A program made the position numbers and the translations under genes. Shown one piece after another: positions 29,775 to 40,419 of a stretch of 64,000 nucleotides of DNA (positions within the stretch are counted from its first letter, which is position 1; the number at the start of each line of letters is the position of its first letter). The notes under the pieces were generated by a model, which had not been told where the DNA came from, searched no databases, and saw only the letters and a list, made by a program, of their open reading frames with translations. The DNA is from Lasiosphaeria ovina. Its lineage: Eukaryota > Ascomycota > Sordariomycetes > Sordariales > Lasiosphaeriaceae. Location of the stretch: the NCBI GenBank assembly GCA_033439765.1, contig JAULSN010000009.1, positions 744,001 through 808,000 on the forward strand, read 5' to 3'.

Positions 29775-30451
29775 TCAAAACCTACCTACCAGCCAACTGC
29801 CCAGCCCCCAGAGGGAGACACTACAATCTGGATATCGTGGAGCGCCGAGTCCGCCGCTTGCCTTCAATAAGAAAACGGCTACGATTGCGGCATATATACA
29901 CTGGTGGCTGCATTCAGATTCATACTTGGGCTGAAACTGGATAGGAAGATGCACGTAGCAACTGTCCGGCGACGGTTGCTTTCTTTTGTACAAAGAGGCG
30001 CCCAAAGTCCCATATACGACGCCTGCTTTCTTTCCCATGATGAACTGGACGTGTGGCCGGATTGGCACCGTGATGTGCAGGAGATATATTCCGGGTATGC
30101 ACTTCGAGCGGCCAGCGCATCCTGCAGGGAGAGCAGGGAAAGCCTCCCAGTCTCCTGTGGGACCCAGAAAAAGGTGGCCGCTGGCGAGCAGTGCCACCAC
30201 CGTCGGATAGAAATTGCCCGGGGCCGCAACCAACACGAAAATCCAGAGGAAGGCCCGCGGGCGCAGGGCTCGCGGAACGACTTGCTCCGGTCTATCTCGG
30301 CCCCGATCCACGCCGCGTACGCCGGGAAACGGAAGCGGATGACGGAGGAAGGCACACCGACAAACGCCATCCGAGACTCCAACACGGGGGCGGCAGCGTG
30401 GTGTCTGCAGTCATGACACGCCGCATTACTGCCTCGCAGACCGGCTTCCAT
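29775..30451 (-). pseudogene. Possible membrane-protein remnant, frame-broken
   Basis: One minus frame has RMAFVGVPSSVIRFRFPAYA and AWIGAEIDRSKSF. The overlapping second frame then gives FLWIFVLVAAPGNFYPTVVA and LLASGHLFLGPTGDWEAF, a convincing hydrophobic segment with helix-capping Pro and Gly. A single frameshift near 30265 would join them. The rest (Cys/Ser-rich) does not look coding. No family is recognised; a small polytopic membrane protein is a guess based only on hydrophobicity. Confidence 0.28.
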
Positions 30452-30587
30452 TCATGCACACGCGCTTTGCGGTGTCAATCACCACAGCGCCGCCGGCGGT
30501 GCTGCACCCGCCGAGCTGCGTGGCCACGTCGTTCGCCAGCGCAGGGTGCGCTCTCGCAAGTCGGTTGAGGAGATCCGCAATGCCGCT

Positions 30588-30669
30588 ACATCCCGACCGA
30601 GCCAAGTTTAAGTGGGTTATAGTTGTGCACATCCCGACCGGCCATGTTCAAGCGGGTTGTAGTTGTGCA
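30588..30669. repeat. Two-copy 41-bp tandem repeat
   Basis: Units at 30588-30628 and 30629-30669 begin ACATCCCGACCG and end TATAGTTGTGC or TGTAGTTGTGC, with a handful of transitions between them. Lies in unassigned sequence. Confidence 0.75.
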
Positions 30670-31499
30670 TATGGAGAAAAATGAGCCTGCTCCTGCTCTT
30701 GGAGAGACGGAGCATTTGCGTCTCGACCGCACGGCGGGACATGCCGACGACATACAATGAGCCGCATCACCTTCCTGAGCCTAGTTACGCTGAGCCTGTC
30801 GCCTACCCCGAGATTCCGGAGCCAGGCAAGGCTCGCGCCGCGGCGAGAGCAAGGTGTCGGCGACCCGGAGATCACAGTCGCGCAAAGCTAGCGGCGCTGC
30901 TACTGGTCCGGGCCCCAGCAGGGCTAACTCTGGTGTAAGCCATTACCGAGCCCAGTCGCTCGAGGGAAGCCGGCCGAGTAGCCGGCCATCAACGACGGTC
31001 GTGGCCACTATATGAGCCAAGGTTGGGACGTCTAACTCGAGGAAGTCGTCGTCAGGCTTGAGGTATTGATCAGAGGCTCCTACAACAAACATGCCAACTT
31101 CGACTACCTTGCCTACCTCTTTGCCAAGGCGAATGCTAATCAGGGGCTCAGGGGCTGGGCAACAAGGGGGGTTGTCTACACCCTTGCGTAGAATAATCTA
31201 GTGTAATTTTCCTTTTTCTTCCCTTTCCTTGGCTTACCCACCTCGTATACGGTGCACTGCCGCCCTCCCTCTGATCAGAGGATGGTATGTCTAGAGGGGG
31301 ACCTCCTTCTCGTCCTTCTCTTTTTTTTAGGGATAGTCCTCAGAAAATCACGTCTTTTTACCATGAATTGAGATCCCCAGACCAGTACACGCAGTAGTGC
31401 CTTTTTCTTATTGTTTTGACCTTCTTGTGAGGGGACCTTGCGCTTGCGCCCACTACGGCTCGCCCTGGTTTGACTATTGTGTTTGGTATTGTGGTGTCT
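30670..31499. other. Unassigned sequence
   Basis: A short open stretch near 31070-31190 (LIRGSYNKHANFDYLAYLFA, then KANANQGLRGW) looks protein-like but has no known match. Bases 31200-31500 are low-complexity, with T-rich and A/G-rich runs and minus-strand Lys/Arg-rich shadow peptides. Confidence 0.35.
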
Positions 31500-32001
31500 T
31501 TCCACCGCTTCAATATCCGATGAATCTCTCGAGGTGTACAGGGTGGCCGACTACTTCATGATGGATAAGTTGGCCAGCCTGGCCCTGACCACGCTGGGCG
31601 CCGAGCTCGATACCAAGCTCTCCCTCGCGCAGTTACAGGCCGACGAGCCCGTCGACTGGCTGCCCGAGATATCCGAGGTGTTGCGCCTCGTCTACCAGAA
31701 CACCCCTTACGGCGACGAGTCCGTGCCGCCCATGCGCAAGGCCTTTCTCACCTTCGTGCGCACAGCGCGCTTCTCCCTGTCGAACAATGCCAAATTCGAG
31801 ACCTACCTCGGACAGATAAACGCCTCCGAGGTCGACGTGTTCCGCGCCATACGCAAAACGGGCGACTTGCATACCCGCGAGCCCGAGCACTACAAGTTCT
31901 ATAAGAGCAGGCCGTCTAACCGCACCGACAAGCGGTACTTCACGGTAACTACACCAGTTTCCCTTACTCTTCCAACCCGCTCTCAGGCCAGCGAAAGCTA
32001 A
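31500..32001 (+). pseudogene. BTB/POZ-type protein, C-terminal fragment
   Basis: The plus frame begins SDESLEVYRVADYFMMDKLA and continues SLALTTLGAELDTKLS, then VLRLVYQNTPYGDESVPPMR and TARFSLSNNAKFETYL. In fungal BTB/POZ proteins the first part is the end of the BTB fold (a Y-x-(L/V)-A-D-x-(Y/F) helix leading to L..LA), followed by a family-specific helical tail about 100 residues long. The N-terminal half of the BTB domain, which forms the dimer interface, is missing upstream. A 42-bp possible intron (GTAACT...CTCAG, 31946-31987) is in frame. BTB proteins often act as adaptors of Cul3 ubiquitin ligases; here the fragment is probably non-functional. Confidence 0.6.
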
Positions 32002-32294
32002 CTCCAGAACCAACAGCACGTGGTTGCCGAGACGCTCAGCGTAGAAGCGGCGTACTCGACGTGCGCCGTGAAGCTGCGGTCATTGGGGCTAGCACTGGGC
32101 ATGGGATTGGACCGAAGCGTCGAGTTCGTGGGATCTCTGAGCTGTGGCAAATGGTTCTGGAGCAGATCTGTACTGAGGTGGAATTGACTTGTCGAGTTGG
32201 GCCTTTATCATATATTGTATACCAAATAGTGGTACAAATCTGAAGCTATATTAGACGACACAGTACCAGGGGACGCGTAGTAATGGCCGAAAAA

Positions 32295-32572
32295 TTACCC
32301 GTTTAACTCGGTGCCAAGTTCATGGCAAACGAGCCATTGCGCCATGTGTTGCGAGTCGTGCTTGATGGCATGGAAAACCAGATACATAAAGACTAACTCA
32401 GGGCGCCGTCTTTCGCATCGCTGCTTGAAGGCAGTATTGAACAGCTCACTGGAAGCCCACCAGTAAATGGAACGACTGCAGCTGCTGAAAGAGCTCCGAT
32501 CTCTCGGAACCGGATTAAGTACTCTAGAATTCGCAACAGCAGTTCTATAGGGAGATCCGTGATGTGAGCCAT
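32295..32572 (-). pseudogene. F-box/ankyrin-type protein N-terminus, frameshifted
   Basis: The ATG at 32572 opens MAHITDLPIELLLRILEYLI, a canonical F-box start that would contact Skp1. A shift near 32480 moves the coding sense to the next frame, which reads ASSELFNTAFKQRCERRRPE and LVFMYLVFHAIKHDSQHMAQ, ending near a TAA at 32295. This resembles the linker and first repeats of fungal F-box proteins with C-terminal ankyrin repeats. Only about 90 codons remain. The gene faces away from the HET gene that starts 130 bp further on. Confidence 0.5.
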
Positions 32573-32699
32573 CCATGATGGGCTACTGTACAAGAGTTCA
32601 AGCAGCGCCCGAGTCCTTGTCGGTGGAGAGATTCGAGGTGGGAGATGGGCCGGGCGTACTGCCACTAGCTAACCTTCTGCGGGCACAGCTCCGGGTAGA

Positions 32700-33330
32700 G
32701 TTAAGCTCTACTTAGCAGGTCCAGGAGAGCGACAAGACTATGCGACGCTCAGCTACTGCTGGGGTTGACCACAGCCAGTTCTCCTCACGAACTGAAAACC
32801 TTTCGCGAATGACCGAAAATACCCCCTTTGATCCACTGCCAAATACCATAAAGGACGCCATTGAGGTTACCAGGAGACTTGGAATCCAGTTCTTGTGGAT
32901 AGATGCACTCTGTATCATCCAAGAAGGCGACGAGGAAGACAAGCGCAGGGAAATCCGCCTAACGGGTCAGCTCTATAAATATGCGGCAGTCACAATCTTT
33001 GTTGCATCCGCTAGGAGTGTCGCAGAAGGGTTTCTGCAGTGTCGTCCTGTACCGGCAATTTTCTCACTCCCACTCCGATGTCTGGATGGACGGCAGGGAG
33101 TAGCGCAGCTCACGTTGGTGGCCAACCACGACTCCTTATATCCATTGAGTACCAGAGGCTGGACACTACAAGAGTCTCCATTTTCGCAGCGCAAGTTGAT
33201 TTACGGAGAGAGGGAACAAATCTGGGACTGGGTCCTCGTATCACGACCAGGCGTTGGTATTACTTCCTACGGAGGGTGAAAATCGGTTTCGCCGAATTGG
33301 TTTCCTTTTAAATGAAGCCCCGAATACCAG
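32700..33330 (+). pseudogene. HET-domain (heterokaryon incompatibility) gene remnant
   Basis: The first frame gives VKLYLAGPGERQDYATLSYC followed by WG, the start of the HET domain. After frame breaks near 32762 and 32815 the third frame continues with PLPNTIKDAIEVTRRLGIQF, LWIDALCIIQEGDEEDKRRE, the YKYAAVTIFVASA strand, the GFLQCR motif and later STRGWTLQES. These are the ordered blocks of PF06985, the domain that triggers cell death when incompatible fungal strains fuse. The Cys-Ile-Ile-Gln motif is intact, but a TGA after WG and two frameshifts prevent a full-length product. The C-terminal effector-specific part fades after 33330. Confidence 0.78.
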
Positions 33331-34237
33331 CTGGCTCGGTCATGTCGAGAAACGAGAGGTGGTCCTCGTATAGCTAGTTACCATACGTAGTAGCAGTGTT
33401 CAGCATCGAGACGCTGGAACCAGTAAAACAGGCGCTCCTCTCTACGGATCTGCAGAAGGGTCCTGGAAGTCGATCTCGCTTCCACAGGAAGTATTGGCCA
33501 AGGCATGTTCGAGGCCACCATCAAGTCAACTACGAGTCGCAACTTCAAGGCAACAGCAGAGGCGTCGAATGTGTTCTCCTCCATGGCTCTCTCCGTCGTT
33601 TGCGATGCTTCAACTGTCTCGGCACTTGTGGCTGGGATGTGCGTGCCGCCCCGCAGCCGCAGACTTCGGAGTGGTGAAGGATCCAGAAAAGCCTCTTCGG
33701 GTCTCGGGCGTCCTCGGCACTGACCTTGGAACGTCCCGGGACTCTCCGTCGAGGCCGAGAAGGCTGCCACGTTAAATGCTCTGCTCCGCACTGTGGTGGA
33801 AACTTAACTGCGCAGTGGTACGGCGTTTACGTCTCAACCAATTCAGTCGAGCACATTTCAATGCTTCTTCCCCTGCGTGCTTATCAACCGGTTGAACGGC
33901 TTCAGAGGCCGGACCTACATGTTCGCAGCGGCGATGCGCAGGACTACCTCCCTTTTCTGGGACAACGGAATCTCCCAGGACGGGTCGACAATCTAAGGAT
34001 CGTCCACGTCTCGTCGACTGGGTCGTCATCGCGCTCGCAGTTCATGGCCATGTTTGTTAGTAAGATGAGAAGGCGCCCGACACCCCCTGTCCAGCAGCTC
34101 ATGCGGTTATCTGGTCCGTTTGTGGAGGCAGTTAACCTTCCAGTCAGACCTGTTTTCTGTCAGCGAGCGACACTCGTCGTGGAGAAGTGGCAAATTGAGC
34201 AGAGGTATCAAAAATCATATTATGCTTGTTCATTACC
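33331..34237. other. Unassigned sequence between HET and NLR remnants
   Basis: Frames at 33396-33677 and 33726-34331 (plus) and 33378-33791 (minus) show no known domain. It may be the decayed 3' part of the HET gene; a segment such as LPLRAYQPVERLQRPDLHVR is protein-like but unassigned. Confidence 0.4.
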
Positions 34238-34774
34238 TCAGTTAGAAGAGAATTGTAGGAATGTCACTTGCCCAGACTCGTGTCCCAAGACCATCGAATT
34301 CTTGTACACCGATACGCATCTTGCGCGGTAATCAGGAGAAAGCCAGAGAAGCTCTTTTCCATCTCGAGTGATCCATTCGCCATCGACAAACAAGATAGTA
34401 TTTGACGCTTTCGTGGTAGAATTCGAAACACCTGAGAACTCGGAAGCGCCTGAAGCAGATGATGCGTCTGAGATGTCCATGTCTGGGTTGATTTTGACGA
34501 TGCTCGTATTTGTCTTGAGGTACTGGCCATCCGCTGAAAACGATAGAGTCGTAATACCGCTATGCCCCTTGGGTGTCTGTAGGTGCGCGCCCGTCGCCGC
34601 ATCCTAGAGCCGGATTGCGTGATCGTACGAACCCGACGCCACGACCCTGCCGTCCGGTGAGAAGGCTACCGCGGTGACCCGTTCGCTATGCCCCTTGAGC
34701 GTCTTCTGGTGCGCACCTGTCGCCGCATCCCAGAGCCGGATTGTGTAATCGTTCGAACCCGACACAACGACCCT

Positions 34775-34947
34775 TGTTGGGAGGAAAGGTAAGGACTGGA
34801 TTGCTTGGAGGAAGTCTAGCTATCTGGGCCACAGCGGAATATATATGTGGAAGTGATGGCCTGGACCGGTGGATCCCATATCCACTTATGCCTCGGCTTG
34901 AGGGCATCAGGCCGGGGTCCGGCCTGATCCCTGCTAGCCTGGCCACA
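34775..34947 (-). repeat. copia-2 LTR (3' LTR)
   Basis: 173 bp starting TGTTGGGAGGAAAGG and ending GGCCACA; matches 40247-40419 throughout. Confidence 0.93.
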
Positions 34948-35115
34948 TACCCCCTCAGGCCAGAATCTTCCAAGTGAGGCTGTAAAATGTGTCTAAATAT
35001 AGTGTGGTGATAATTCCTTGGTGTTGAGTGTGTGTTCGGGAAGTTCCGCTTAGCTAGCCTTCCAATTAGTATTTTCATCGTAAAATGGCCTTTCCACCCC
35101 CTTGAGCCTTTGTCG

Positions 35116-38100
35116 TTAGTTATTAACTAGCCAGGGCACCTTGTGTGCCTCCATTCCTAGCATTCTAACGAAATGAGCGTGTTTTTCTATACTGAGCGGC
35201 TTTGTGAGACCGTCTGCAGCCATCTCGGTCCCGGGGATGTGAGTCACGTTAATCATGCCTTTCTTGACCCTGTCAATAATCCATTTGTATCGTATATCGA
35301 TGTAACGAGTGCGGGCTACATTGAGGGGGTTCATGACGTTAATCTTGGCGTTCATGCTGTTAGTAAATAATATAATAGGAAGTGGTTGGTATGCCCCGAA
35401 GTCCTTGAGTAATTCATTAATCCACTGGGCGGACTGTGAGGCGGGTGTGAGGTTCGTGAACTCTGCCTCAGTGGTGCTGTGTGCTACGTAGGTCTGCTTC
35501 TTCGTCTTCTAGTATACCGGGCAGCCGGCTAGGAAAACGACGTGGGCGCCGGTGGAGTAGCGATATAGAAGGTCGTCGGCGAAGGAGGCATCGGTATAGG
35601 TTATAAAGCTCATGTTATTGAGGTTAAGGTTGTAATTGTATATAAGGGTTAAGTACTTGGTGCCCTTCAGGTAGCGAAATAGGTGCTTCATAACTTATAG
35701 GTGTTCCTTAGAAGGGCCGCTATTACCTTCATATAGCCTGGAGATAGTATAGGCGATATTAGGTCTTGTGTTATATATAAGGAAGTTCAGGGAGCCGGTC
35801 TTCTTGATATAGGCCTTTATTTCTTTATAAAGAGGGTCCTAGATTCTGGGGATCTTAATACGTGAGGGCCAGGGAGCTTTGGTCGGGTTGAGGTCTTGGT
35901 AGCTGAATTTTCCGAGCATGAGGTCGATATAGGCTTCCTATAAGAGGGAAACCGTAGTATTATTATTACTCCAGAAGATATCAATGCCTAGGAACCTTAT
36001 GGGCTCCCCGATATCCTTAATCTCGAACCGTTCCATAATGCTATTACGGACTTGGTCGATTTCTTCGTTAGTTGGAGCGGTAATAATGAAGTTATCCACG
36101 TAGAGGATAATATAGTAGTCCTTTTCTCTATGCTTGAGAAGGTATAGGTCGGAGCCGAAGGGTGTGAAGCTAAGGGCCTTGAAGAAGGGAACGATAGTAT
36201 TAAACCAGTAGAGCGGAGACTTCCTTAGGCCGTAGAGGGCTTTATTAAGGAGCCAAACCTTCGTGCGGTTAGTATTGGGGATACCGGGAGGTTGTTCAAC
36301 GTAGATGGTGGTTCCCTTAGGCACGTTAGTATTCAGGAAGGCGGTTTTGAAGTCGAATTGTCTACGCTTATAGCCCTTTACCGTAATTATAATAAGGAAG
36401 CACTTTACGCTAGTACTATTAGCGACGGCGGTATATATATCATCGAGGGCCCAGTTATCTTCTTCGTGGTTACCGTAGACCACAAAGCGGGCTCGCTTTA
36501 CCCACTTATTGAGAGCTGTTTCGAGTTTGGTATCGTATACCCATTTCCCGGGTAGTACTGGTGCTCCGGTAGGCCTATTAATGAGAGTAAAGACCTGTAT
36601 TATTTTGAGACTCTTGATCTGTGACTTCATCGTAGGCAGCCAGCTAGTATCGTAATCTAGGGTCTTCTGGGCGGCTCGAAGATTCTTGGGGATCTCTAGC
36701 TTCTACCAGGTAGCTAGGTTATATATGGCCTATATTACTAATAAAAGGAAGCCGACTTCGTAGTGCTATACAGGGACCTTATGGACTAGGTATGTAGACT
36801 CAGGTGGTGGTTTGGGCGGGCGGCGAGGCCTTAAGGCGGCGGCTGTTGGCGTTACCGTTGGTGCCGGTCGCTTCCGGACCGGGGGAAGGCGGGCTGCGGC
36901 CCTTATAGCCGGGGACTGCGTTGTCCTCGCTACTAGGGGTTATGAGGCAGGTACCGGGGCTTCTTCTATAATATCGGCGATATCTTCGGCTTCGAAGAAA
37001 GGCTCTCTATCCTTTTCCGCGAACCGGACCTGAATGGAGTCACGTATAGGCGGGGAGGGCGGCGGGGCATTAGGTGAGGCTCGTATTGAGGGCCGTGCCG
37101 GTAGCTGGGCCGTTATAGATACGCGCGGCGTGGTATTAAGGGTGCTCTAGTGCCGTATTATGATGATAGGTACGGTGCCGAGGTCCTCAACCGGTATGAG
37201 CGAGGGCGGCTCAGGTGTACCGATTTGTGAGGCGCCCGGGGTAGTCTCTGGGGACGGGAATGCCGTAGAATGGCGGGAGGGTTCGCGGGGAGGCGTGTGC
37301 GTATGTTTATCGGCTTACGGCGGTACCTGCCGGGTAGGTGCCGGTAAGGCCGGGGTTAGTATATCGATCTCTATATTAGTTGCTCTCTTAACTTCATTTA
37401 CGGTTGAGTCTTCGAATATAACTTCGTATTCGGCCTCATTACCTTCTGAAGTAGACGGCGTATCTTCCTCGTTGAACCTAACGGCCGAGGCGCGAATGAT
37501 CTTTCCTTCCTTTGGCTCATAGATCTAGTAGATCTTACCGTGGAGGTCCCCGTAGCCGATAAGCCTGCCCTCTATTACGCGGGGTATGAACTTATCGGAG
37601 TCTATACGGGTCTGCTTCTTTCTATAGAAGTAAGCCGCGTAGTAGTAGGAGCGTAGGTGCTTGATGAATAGCTTGTGAAGGCTATGATGTATATTAAGTC
37701 CTTCATATATAACCTAATAAGGGCTTTTACTTCCTTCGTTACGTTATATTAGGAGCAGGTTGAGAACCCGGACCGTTATATTAACTATAAATAGCTAAAG
37801 GTATTCAGGAATACCGTATTCGATTATTAGGACTCTCGCTCTTATTATAATCTCCCTACCCGCCCTTTCTAATGCTCCGTTCATCCACGGAGTATTAGGC
37901 GGGGTATCATATATCTCGATGCCCTTTTCTTTAGCCCATCTATTGAGCTTGGAGTCGTAGAACTCGTGTATGGCCTATCCGAATTCGCTACCTCCGTCGA
38001 TACCGATGACCTTGATCTTTCTTCGTAACTATATCTCGACCATTTTAACGAGCTATACTAGCTCGATAAAGGCCTGCTTCTTTTCTCTATGAAAACGAAT

Positions 38101-40019
38101 CCAATAATAGCCTGAGTAAATATCAATGAAGTAGGTAGTATAACGTTGGCCGAGGTAGCCGGGTTTGCGGTGGGTAATTAGGTCAACTCTAATAAAGTCA
38201 AGCGGAGCGTTATATACTACCTCGGTCCTCTTGTCGATTAGGTCTATTACCTTCCCGAGAACACAGGGCTTATAGAAGTCTTTATTATATACGCCTGTAA
38301 TCTTGATGCCGGCTCTATTATAGGCCTTAACGACGATTTCCGGGTTAGCATGGAGGAGGCGCCGGTATATCGTTTCGTATATGATCGAGGCTAGCAGAGC
38401 CTCACGAACCGTAATATTAGGTGGTAGGTCGCGAGATGTAATATATAGAAAGACTGGCAGGCCGCCTACCTACTAAAGGTCGGCTACGGGCTTCCTGCTT
38501 CCTTTCTCCAGGACCCTATTGTCCTCCATATTCCATATGAGGCCTGCGAGAGAGAGGGATATAGGGCTCACGAGGTTGACCGGGGTTTCCGGGTAGTAGT
38601 ATACCTGCCCGAGATGCACATCCCGATACGTGTTGCCTATATGTATCGATAGTTTGACGTTACCGATATGGAATGACTTGGCCGTATGGCCGGTAGATCC
38701 GCCGTACTGCTATGCACGGGCGAGTGGGCTGAGCTTCGTGAACTACTTGAGGTTGTTGAATAAGGTCTTTGAAGCGCCTATATCGAAGATGACTGTGTCT
38801 TTGTTAATCTCTATTACCTTGAGAGCCTATTGGACTTCGGTCGTAGCTATTAGAGGTTCCGCCGGGGGCTCTGGTGAAAATCCTGCTCCGTAGAAGCCTC
38901 AGGGTCGCTATAAGGGGGCTGCGGACCAGCATAGAAGCTTCCTCCAAATAGGAGGTTCGAGGTCTCGGGGCCGGCGAGGCCGCTCGAGTTGTGTTATAGC
39001 ATTACAGCCGTGCCTGAAGGTCCTACCTTGGCCGCTATAGCTTCCCTTTTCCATCTCCAGGTATCAGGAGCCGCCTAGGGGTTATACCAGAAGCATTCCT
39101 TTCCAGCCGGGATATATTTACCGCAGGGCTTATAATATTTCCAGCTCTTCAGGATCTTGGTTATATATTAGCTATATTGTTCTTTCTCCCTACCGCCCTT
39201 CTTATTCTCTCCTTATATGTTCGAGGGTGCCTATTGGGTAGGCTATGAGGAGGGGGTTGTCGGTTTGGGTAGCTGGAGGTAGGAACCGGAGCGCTTCTCT
39301 TTATCGGCTTTTGCGTTGAGGATCTATAGGAAACCTTACCAGTTTAGTTTCTTGTTCTCAATCTGGTATTCCCATAGTAGTAGGTCGTTAGGGTATGCAT
39401 TCTCAACGGAGCTGAGGGCGTTCTAGAGGGCTTAGTCGTCGCTGATGACCATGCCTGTGGCTTGGAGTTGGTCTTTGAGGAGTTGTAGCTTGTTGATTAG
39501 GCCGTACATTGTGTTAAAGTCCTCACGGTGGAGGGAGGAAAACTCTCGTAGGAGCTCGCGGCGGGAGAGCTTGCCTATACTCGGAATCGTGCGGCAGACC
39601 AGGTCAAACGTGACCTTCGGGTCTTCTTCTGCCTGTGACTAGCCGTGTTGACGAAGTATTTGAACCACTGTAGGATCAGTAAGGGTAGTTATGATGATTC
39701 CTGCCGCTGTACAGCGGCCTGTATACCAGGTCAGGTATTCCGTAGAGTCGAGGGCGAATGCCGGTGTGGCGGTGCCCGATGTGGCTGTGCCGGGTGTGGC
39801 GGTGCCCGGGGTGATGCTGCCCGGGGTGATGCTGCCCGGTATAGTGAAGGTTGTAGCGGGTGTGGGCATGCCTACCGTCGGGGCCGGCGTGGCTCCGGGC
39901 GGTGTGATCGGTTCGATGTATGCAATTAGGCCTGCAGAACCGAGGGCGTTACGGATCGCTGCCTTCCAGGCGACGAAGTTCTCGTCGCCCTTCAATTCAG
40001 GGACCTTGACTTTGACCAT
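35116..40019 (-). pseudogene. copia-2 gag-pol polyprotein
   Basis: Gag starts at ATG 40019 (MVKVKVPELKGDENFVAWKA) and contains a short TPG(S/T)ITPG-type repeat (near 39830-39760), then a helical region with SRRELLREFSSLHREDFNTM. Protease is suggested by VIFDIGASKTLFNNLK. Integrase shows LDFIRVDLITHRKPGYLGQR, IDIYSGYYWIRFH and IKVIGIDGGSEFG. RT spans 36630-35938 and beyond (RRQFDFKTAFLNTNVPKGTT, LLNKALYGLRKSPLYW, IILYVDNFII). RNase H follows (AHSTTEAEFTNL, GTEMAADGLTKPL) and ends at TAA 35116. The YVDN box replaces the usual YVDD, so the second Asp of the RT active site is changed; together with many TAG codons this copy is inactive. Confidence 0.85.
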
Positions 40020-40237
40020 CGCAGGGCTGGCGATGACTTCAGGGACAGGGGACAGGGACGTGGAGGGCGCGTGTGGGCCTTCCGGGAGCGCTACAGGCCG
40101 TAGGGAGGGCCGTAGGTATTCGACGTTGGACGTGCAGGTCCGGGGAATCGGTAGTTCCGGTGATCGGATGTGCTGCAGGGTCGAAAAGGGACTGTAAACA
40201 AAAGTGGGAATAGCTTCAATTGTTGAAGCGACGGGAA

Positions 40238-40246
40238 CTCATAACC
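40238..40246 (-). promoter_or_regulatory. copia-2 primer-binding site, tRNA-iMet-like
   Basis: The plus strand reads CTCATAACC directly before the LTR, equal to the anticodon loop and 3' anticodon stem of initiator tRNA-Met (CTCATAACC). GAAGCG upstream at the right distance also matches its D-arm end. This is the copia-style internal half-tRNA primer. Perfect pairing covers nine bases; overall about 16 of 22 match. Confidence 0.5.
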
Positions 40247-40419
40247 TGTTGGGAGGAAAGGTAAGGACTGGATTGCTTGGAGGAAGTCTAGCTATCTGGG
40301 CCACAGCGGAATATATATGTGGAAGTGATGGCCTGGACCGGTGGATCCCATATCCACTTATGCCTCGGCTTGAGGGCATCAGGCCGGGGTCCGGCCTGAT
40401 CCCTGCTAGCCTGGCCACA
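40247..40419 (-). repeat. copia-2 LTR (5' LTR)
   Basis: 173 bp matching 34775-34947; followed by target duplication ACCCT and then NLR WD40 sequence. Confidence 0.93.

Larger units (their letters stand above)
34775..40419 (-). mobile_element. Complete Ty1/copia retrotransposon (copia-2) inside the NLR
   Basis: Two 173-bp LTRs (34775-34947 and 40247-40419) with TG...CA ends are, as far as I can see by eye, identical, and are flanked by the target duplication ACCCT (34770-34774 and 40420-40424). The polypurine tract CTGAGGGGGTA precedes the 3' LTR at 34948-34958. The interior carries gag, integrase, RT and RNase H on the minus strand with scattered TAG/TAA codons. Apparent LTR identity suggests a fairly recent insertion. 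Removing the element reconnects the two halves of the NLR's WD40 region. It is a different family from copia-1 (different LTR, gag and primer). Confidence 0.95.
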
